This document shows positions 32,520-36,064 of a DNA stretch of 36,064 nt, piece after piece (position 1 is the first letter of the stretch; each line of letters begins with the position of its first letter). The notes under the pieces were generated by a model. It saw only the letters and a list, made by a program, of their open reading frames with translations, was not told where the DNA came from and searched no databases. Origin of the DNA: Gammaproteobacteria bacterium (lineage in GTDB: Bacteria; Pseudomonadota; Gammaproteobacteria; Pseudomonadales; Azotimanducaceae). Position numbers and translations under genes: made by a program. The stretch is from assembly GCA_003247835.1 (NCBI GenBank), contig QJYB01000039.1, forward strand, positions 1-36,064. Reading direction: 5' to 3'.

Positions 32520-33674
32520 TCAGTCTCTCCCACCACCCCACAATCGCGTCGACGCCAGCTCGGCACCCTGGGCGAGCGCTGCGAGCTTGGCCCACGCCAC
32601 GTCCGGATCGATCCCCTGCATACCCACGTGGACGCTGAACCCGCAGTCGACGCCGGCCATCACCCGATCACGTCCCACGAGGTTGGCGTATCGTCCGATG
32701 CGCTGCGCGATGAGCTCCGGGTGTTCGATGTAGTTGGACTGAGGCTCGACCATGCCCGGGCAGATGATCTTGTCATCCGGCAGGCTGGTCTCCTCGAAGA
32801 CACGCCACTCGTGGGCGTGTCGCGGATTCGCAGCTTCGAAGAGCACTGTGCGCGGACGGGCCTGCCAGACCAGATCCAGGATTTCCGTGATAGGCACATC
32901 GCAGTGGTGCGGCCCCGGATAGTTTCCCCAGCACAGATGCATGCGCAACTGCTCGGGCGGGATGTTGCGGACCCCGTGGTTGAGCGCCTCGATGTTCATG
33001 GCCACCCGCTTGCGGAAAGCCGGCAGGTCCATGTCCGCGTAAGCCGTATGACGGCCCATGGCGAGATCGGGGCAGTCGAGCTGAACCGTGGCGCCCGCCG
33101 CGGCGATGGCCTCGTACTCGTGGCGCATGGCTTCGGCGATCGCGAAGACGTACTCCTCGTCACTCGGGTAGTACTCGTTCTGGAAGAACAGCGAAACCAC
33201 TCCAGGGGATGCGGCGCTGGAAAAGATGCCTTCGGCATCAGCCTGCCTCGCGGCGTTGACGAGATTCACCATGTCCAGTGCCGCTGCTTCTTCGTCCTGG
33301 ACACCAATGGGCGCGGTGCAGGCGGGCGCTGAGCGTTTGCGCCGGCCGGGGTTGGCGGCCACCAGCTCGTTGCTGCGCGGGAACTCGGCGAGATCCGCAA
33401 AGAAATAGCGCTCGGGCGACGCGCCGCCGAAGCCGCTGAGCCGATCCTTCACGTACGTCGCGTAGCTCGGCTTGGACATCTCGCCGTCATTGACGATGCT
33501 GATTCCTGCGCTGACCTGACGCTCGACCGCTTCGGTGACCGCTTCCGCAACCCGTTGTGCCAGGGCGGACTCGTCCACCGGGACACCGTCCCCTTTGGCC
33601 CACATGATTCTGATCAGATCGTCCGGGCGGGGCAGGCTGCCCGTGTGGGTGGTCAGGATACGATCCGGGCTCAT
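32520..33674 (-). CDS. MetE C-terminal-like zinc enzyme 2 (cobalamin-independent methionine synthase II family)
   Basis: A 384-residue MetE C-terminal-like TIM barrel. It starts ILTTHTGSLPRPDDL, and the zinc ligands are H246 and C248 (HLCWGNYPGPHHCDV), E280 (LFEAANPRH) and C344 (GVDCGF). It is only distantly similar to the paralogue at 28585, with an extra segment of about 40 residues around positions 80-120. The ATG at 33674 has GGGGAGAGC upstream, almost the same as the receptor gene's site. It is the first gene of the five-gene minus-strand operon. Confidence 0.9.
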   Translation of the reverse strand: MSPDRILTTHTGSLPRPDDLIRIMWAKGDGVPVDESALAQRVAEAVTEAVERQVSAGISIVNDGEMSKPSYATYVKDRLSGFGGASPERYFFADLAEFPRSNELVAANPGRRKRSAPACTAPIGVQDEEAAALDMVNLVNAARQADAEGIFSSAASPGVVSLFFQNEYYPSDEEYVFAIAEAMRHEYEAIAAAGATVQLDCPDLAMGRHTAYADMDLPAFRKRVAMNIEALNHGVRNIPPEQLRMHLCWGNYPGPHHCDVPITEILDLVWQARPRTVLFEAANPRHAHEWRVFEETSLPDDKIICPGMVEPQSNYIEHPELIAQRIGRYANLVGRDRVMAGVDCGFSVHVGMQGIDPDVAWAKLAALAQGAELASTRLWGGGRD

Positions 33675-33700
33675 GCTCTCCCCTGCAGTCGCCGATCACC

Positions 33701-33713
33701 GGTTAGCCTAACC
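33701..33713. promoter_or_regulatory. Palindromic operator candidate GGTTAG-C-CTAACC
   Basis: A perfect 13-base palindrome around one central base, 27 bases upstream of the first gene of the MetE-like/receptor operon. It lies in a 141-base divergent spacer shared with the deacetylase gene. No regulator gene is adjacent, so the binding protein, if any, is unknown. Confidence 0.35.
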
Positions 33714-33815
33714 CAAACGCCCCCAGCCGGACAGCGCCGTCCGACAGCGTCACGGTGCAGGCATTTGTTAACATCACCCACTTCGCACAAGCTGCCTCCC
33801 CCGAGACTGGAAAAG

Positions 33816-34466
33816 TTGGGCAAGATTTCCCTGACCATCGACAACGGACCCGATCCGGACGTGACGCCCGAGGTGCTCGACGTGCTGGCGGCGAGATCGG
33901 TGACCGCTACTTTCTTTCTCATCGGTGAGCGGGTCGCTGAGCCGGAGGGCGCTGCACTGGTCGAGCGCATCGCTCGCGCCGGTCACCGTATCGGCAACCA
34001 CTCCTGGAGCCACGACGTTCGATTCGGTGACGTACCCACCGCAACTGCGGTCCGGGACGAGGTGATACGCACCGCCGGACTGCTCGCGCCCTGGAGTGGC
34101 GAGCCGCCACTGTTCCGCCCGCCGGGTGGTGGCGGTCACCTCGACGGGCGACTCCTTTCCGAAGCACTGATCGACCATCTCCGCGACGAAGGCTATACGT
34201 GTGCGCTCTGGAACGTGGTGCCGAGGGACTGGGAAGATCTCGACGGCTGGGTGGACCGGGCCCTGGCCGAGGTCGATCGCCAGGACTGGTGCGTCGTCGT
34301 CGTGCACGACACCATCCCCGGCAACGCCGCACGGATCGCCTCGTTCATCGATCGTGCCCGGGCGGCAGGCCACGAGTTCGTTGCGGAACTCTCTCCCGAG
34401 TGCCTGCCCATCGTCGCCGGTGTCGTCGTCCAGGACCTTTCACCATTCACGACGACATCCGCCTGA
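33816..34466 (+). CDS. Polysaccharide deacetylase (NodB-like) with altered first motif
   Basis: A NodB-homology domain of about 216 residues. The second motif is intact (NHSWSH, two metal-binding His), as are RPPGGGGHLDG and the motif VVVVHDTIPGN that carries the last catalytic His. The first motif, normally TFDDGP, reads TIDNGP: the catalytic-base Asp (residue 9) is kept, the metal-binding Asp is Asn (residue 10). There is no signal peptide. The start is uncertain; the TTG at 33816 gives MGKISLTIDNGPD, a natural compact start, while an in-frame reading back to 33555 runs through the neighbouring gene and has a non-coding look. It is divergent from the MetE-like operon and convergent with polB. 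Confidence 0.8.
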   Translation: MGKISLTIDNGPDPDVTPEVLDVLAARSVTATFFLIGERVAEPEGAALVERIARAGHRIGNHSWSHDVRFGDVPTATAVRDEVIRTAGLLAPWSGEPPLFRPPGGGGHLDGRLLSEALIDHLRDEGYTCALWNVVPRDWEDLDGWVDRALAEVDRQDWCVVVVHDTIPGNAARIASFIDRARAAGHEFVAELSPECLPIVAGVVVQDLSPFTTTSA

Positions 34467-34484
34467 CCGGCGCCAGGCGGCGGC

Positions 34485-36064
34485 TCAGAACAGCCCCATC
34501 TGCCGGTCGTCGCCGATGACCCGCTCGAACTCGAGACCCAGTGCCGCGAGCACGGGCTCGGCCACCGGGCGGACCTGTTTCTCCACGTAGTGCTCGCGGT
34601 CCACGTCGTGGGTCTGCGCCTCCACGGGCTCCGGTCCCGACACCGTCACGCGGTAGGCGATCACACGCGGCGGATCGCCACCCGTCTCCTCCACCAGCTT
34701 CCGCGCCGCCATGACGTGAGGCGGGGTGTTGGCCGTGTAGCTCGCCAGCGATTTCCTCAAGCCCTTGCGGTAGATCAGGTGGTCGTCCATGGCGCCCGAG
34801 CGGACCTGCCGCACCAGGCCGGCCAGGTACTCGTCCACCGGCTGGTCGTTGAAGAGCCGGGCGTAGAGCTCGCGCTGGACGATCTTGGCGAGATCGGTCC
34901 AGTCCCGACGGACCACCTCCATACCAACGAACTCCACGTCCTCCGGTGGGCTGCCCGCCTTCAGTCCGGCGTAGCGTTTGCGGGCGCCGCCCGCACCATG
35001 ACGCACGGAAGGCAGAAACAGCTTCACGTAGAGCTTCTCGAACTCGAGCTCCATGCGGCTCGTCACTGACCACGTCGCACCGATGTAGTCCGCCACCGCG
35101 CGGGTCAGCTCACCCGCGAGCGCAGCACCCCGGGCCAGGGCGTCGTCCGCATCCTTCATGCCGGAGCCGACGAACAGGCTGTCCGTGTCCCCGTACAGCA
35201 CCTCAAACCCGCCCGATTCGAACCAGGCCCGCGTCCACTGCAGGAAGTGGCGTCCCTGGCCGGTGATGGCATTGGCGATGTCCGGATTGTGGAACCGGCA
35301 GGCCGGCGTGCCGAGCACCCCGTAAAACGAGTTCATGAGAATCTTGATGGCCTGGGAGGCGACGGCGTCGCCGGCCTTCTTCGCCGCCTCCCTGCGCGGA
35401 AACAGCACGTCGAGCAGCTGCGGCAGGATCGCCGGATCGCGCCGGAACCGGGCACCGTTGGCGAGCTCGATGGCGTCGGTAACCTTGTCATGGTCCTGCG
35501 GTGCAACGTAACCGAGAGGATCGATGTTGAACGTCCGCATCAGGCTCGGGTACAGGCTCTTGAAGTCGAACACCCAGACGTTCTCGTGCACCCCTGTGAC
35601 GGGCTCGAACACGTGGCCACCCGCCTGCGCTACATGCACGCGCGAATCCGAGGAGCCCACGCTGGGTGCCACCACACCCCGCTTCTCGAGCTCCGAGAGA
35701 TACAGAAAGTCGAAGGAGGCGATGCTGGCCGCCACCCGATCCGGCGTCATGCCCGTGAGCTGGCTTCTGGCCACCGCCAGATCCACCAGGTTCAGCCGGC
35801 TCACCACATCCAGCGCGAGACGCGCGTCGGTCCGGGCGTAGTGCGCGAAGCCTTCGAGATCCTCCTGATAACGCGCCAGGATCTCCTCCGCCCGATCGGC
35901 CACGTCACCCTCGAGCGCCTTGCCCTCACCCAGCACCTCGCGGGAGACCGCGTCCAGGCTCATGTCGTCGAAGCGCAGGAAGGCGCCGCGCACCAGGTCC
36001 ATGCCATCCAGCACGAGGCGCCCCGGGATACTGGCGTGACCGCTGCCGAAATACCCTTCCGCCG
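34485..36064 (-). CDS. polB: DNA polymerase II, C-terminal part (runs off right edge)
   Basis: The last 526 residues of a family-B DNA polymerase, the SOS-inducible translesion and repair polymerase of gammaproteobacteria. The polymerase motifs are DFKSLYPSLMRTFNIDPLG (motif A), KILMNSFYGVLGTPACRFH (motif B) and YGDTDSLFV (motif C with both catalytic Asp). Upstream, GRLVLDGMDLVRGAF and the exonuclease end ARYQEDLEGFAHYARTDARL match E. coli PolB, as do RKRYAGLK-type, VRRDWTDLA, LIYRKGLRKSL, PPHVMAARK and the C-terminal beta-clamp-like GLF ending (DDRQMGLF). The start lies beyond base 36064; the GTG at 36014 is internal. It is convergent with the deacetylase gene, with 18 bases between stops. 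Confidence 0.95.
   Translation of the reverse strand, partial: AEGYFGSGHASIPGRLVLDGMDLVRGAFLRFDDMSLDAVSREVLGEGKALEGDVADRAEEILARYQEDLEGFAHYARTDARLALDVVSRLNLVDLAVARSQLTGMTPDRVAASIASFDFLYLSELEKRGVVAPSVGSSDSRVHVAQAGGHVFEPVTGVHENVWVFDFKSLYPSLMRTFNIDPLGYVAPQDHDKVTDAIELANGARFRRDPAILPQLLDVLFPRREAAKKAGDAVASQAIKILMNSFYGVLGTPACRFHNPDIANAITGQGRHFLQWTRAWFESGGFEVLYGDTDSLFVGSGMKDADDALARGAALAGELTRAVADYIGATWSVTSRMELEFEKLYVKLFLPSVRHGAGGARKRYAGLKAGSPPEDVEFVGMEVVRRDWTDLAKIVQRELYARLFNDQPVDEYLAGLVRQVRSGAMDDHLIYRKGLRKSLASYTANTPPHVMAARKLVEETGGDPPRVIAYRVTVSGPEPVEAQTHDVDREHYVEKQVRPVAEPVLAALGLEFERVIGDDRQMGLF

Noticed and set aside
28585..33674. MetE methionine synthase split in two genes
   Set aside because: Both proteins carry the C-terminal catalytic half with its own complete zinc site; neither is an N-terminal half, so they are paralogues, not fragments.

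Overview
The window is about 36 kb of gene-dense, GC-rich DNA from a Gram-negative bacterium. Outer-membrane proteins (a PldA-type phospholipase and a TonB-dependent receptor), a lipoprotein solute-binding protein, several c-type cytochromes and a family-B DNA polymerase II suggest a metabolically versatile, probably environmental gammaproteobacterium. That placement is inference; no rRNA or other phylogenetic marker is present. I see no mobile element, CRISPR array, tRNA or rRNA, and no gene-free stretch longer than about 225 bases.

Left part (1-5050): an AbgT-family transporter cut by the left edge and coupled to a small membrane protein, a secreted PQQ-type sugar dehydrogenase, a glutathione peroxidase with an in-frame TGA at the catalytic cysteine position followed by a SECIS-like hairpin (so a probable selenoprotein), and a CPA2 cation/proton antiporter.

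Aromatic-ring catabolic operon (minus strand, 8978 to 4088): an HsaA-like flavin monooxygenase oxygenase component, a BphC/HsaC-like extradiol dioxygenase with its whole metal site, an SDR protein lacking the usual Tyr/Lys pair, an ACMSD-like amidohydrolase and an alpha/beta hydrolase. A NodD-like LysR regulator is transcribed divergently.

Middle (10160-19252): a cytochrome c'; an operon of FAD amine oxidase, NhaC-type antiporter and diheme cytochrome c; a plus-strand operon with a recognisable sigma-70-like promoter (RT0821/Lpp0805-like periplasmic protein, phospholipase A1, sulfatase); and a second LysR regulator divergent from a small secreted protein across a palindrome-rich spacer.

Glycerol-type uptake (19381-27108): a full ABC system on the minus strand, ATPases S and T, permeases P and Q, a DUF2160 membrane protein and a lipoprotein solute-binding protein, matching the rhizobial glp glycerol transporter layout. 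Divergent from it are a Nudix hydrolase and a close homologue of alkylglycerol monooxygenase, which suggests ether-lipid cleavage feeding glycerol uptake.

Right part (27211-36064): a His-rich Spy-like protein; a five-gene minus-strand operon (MetE-C-like enzyme, TonB-dependent receptor, VOC protein, second MetE-C-like enzyme, MtfA-type peptidase) that looks like an uncharacterised uptake and catabolic unit; a polysaccharide deacetylase with an altered first motif; and DNA polymerase II cut by the right edge.
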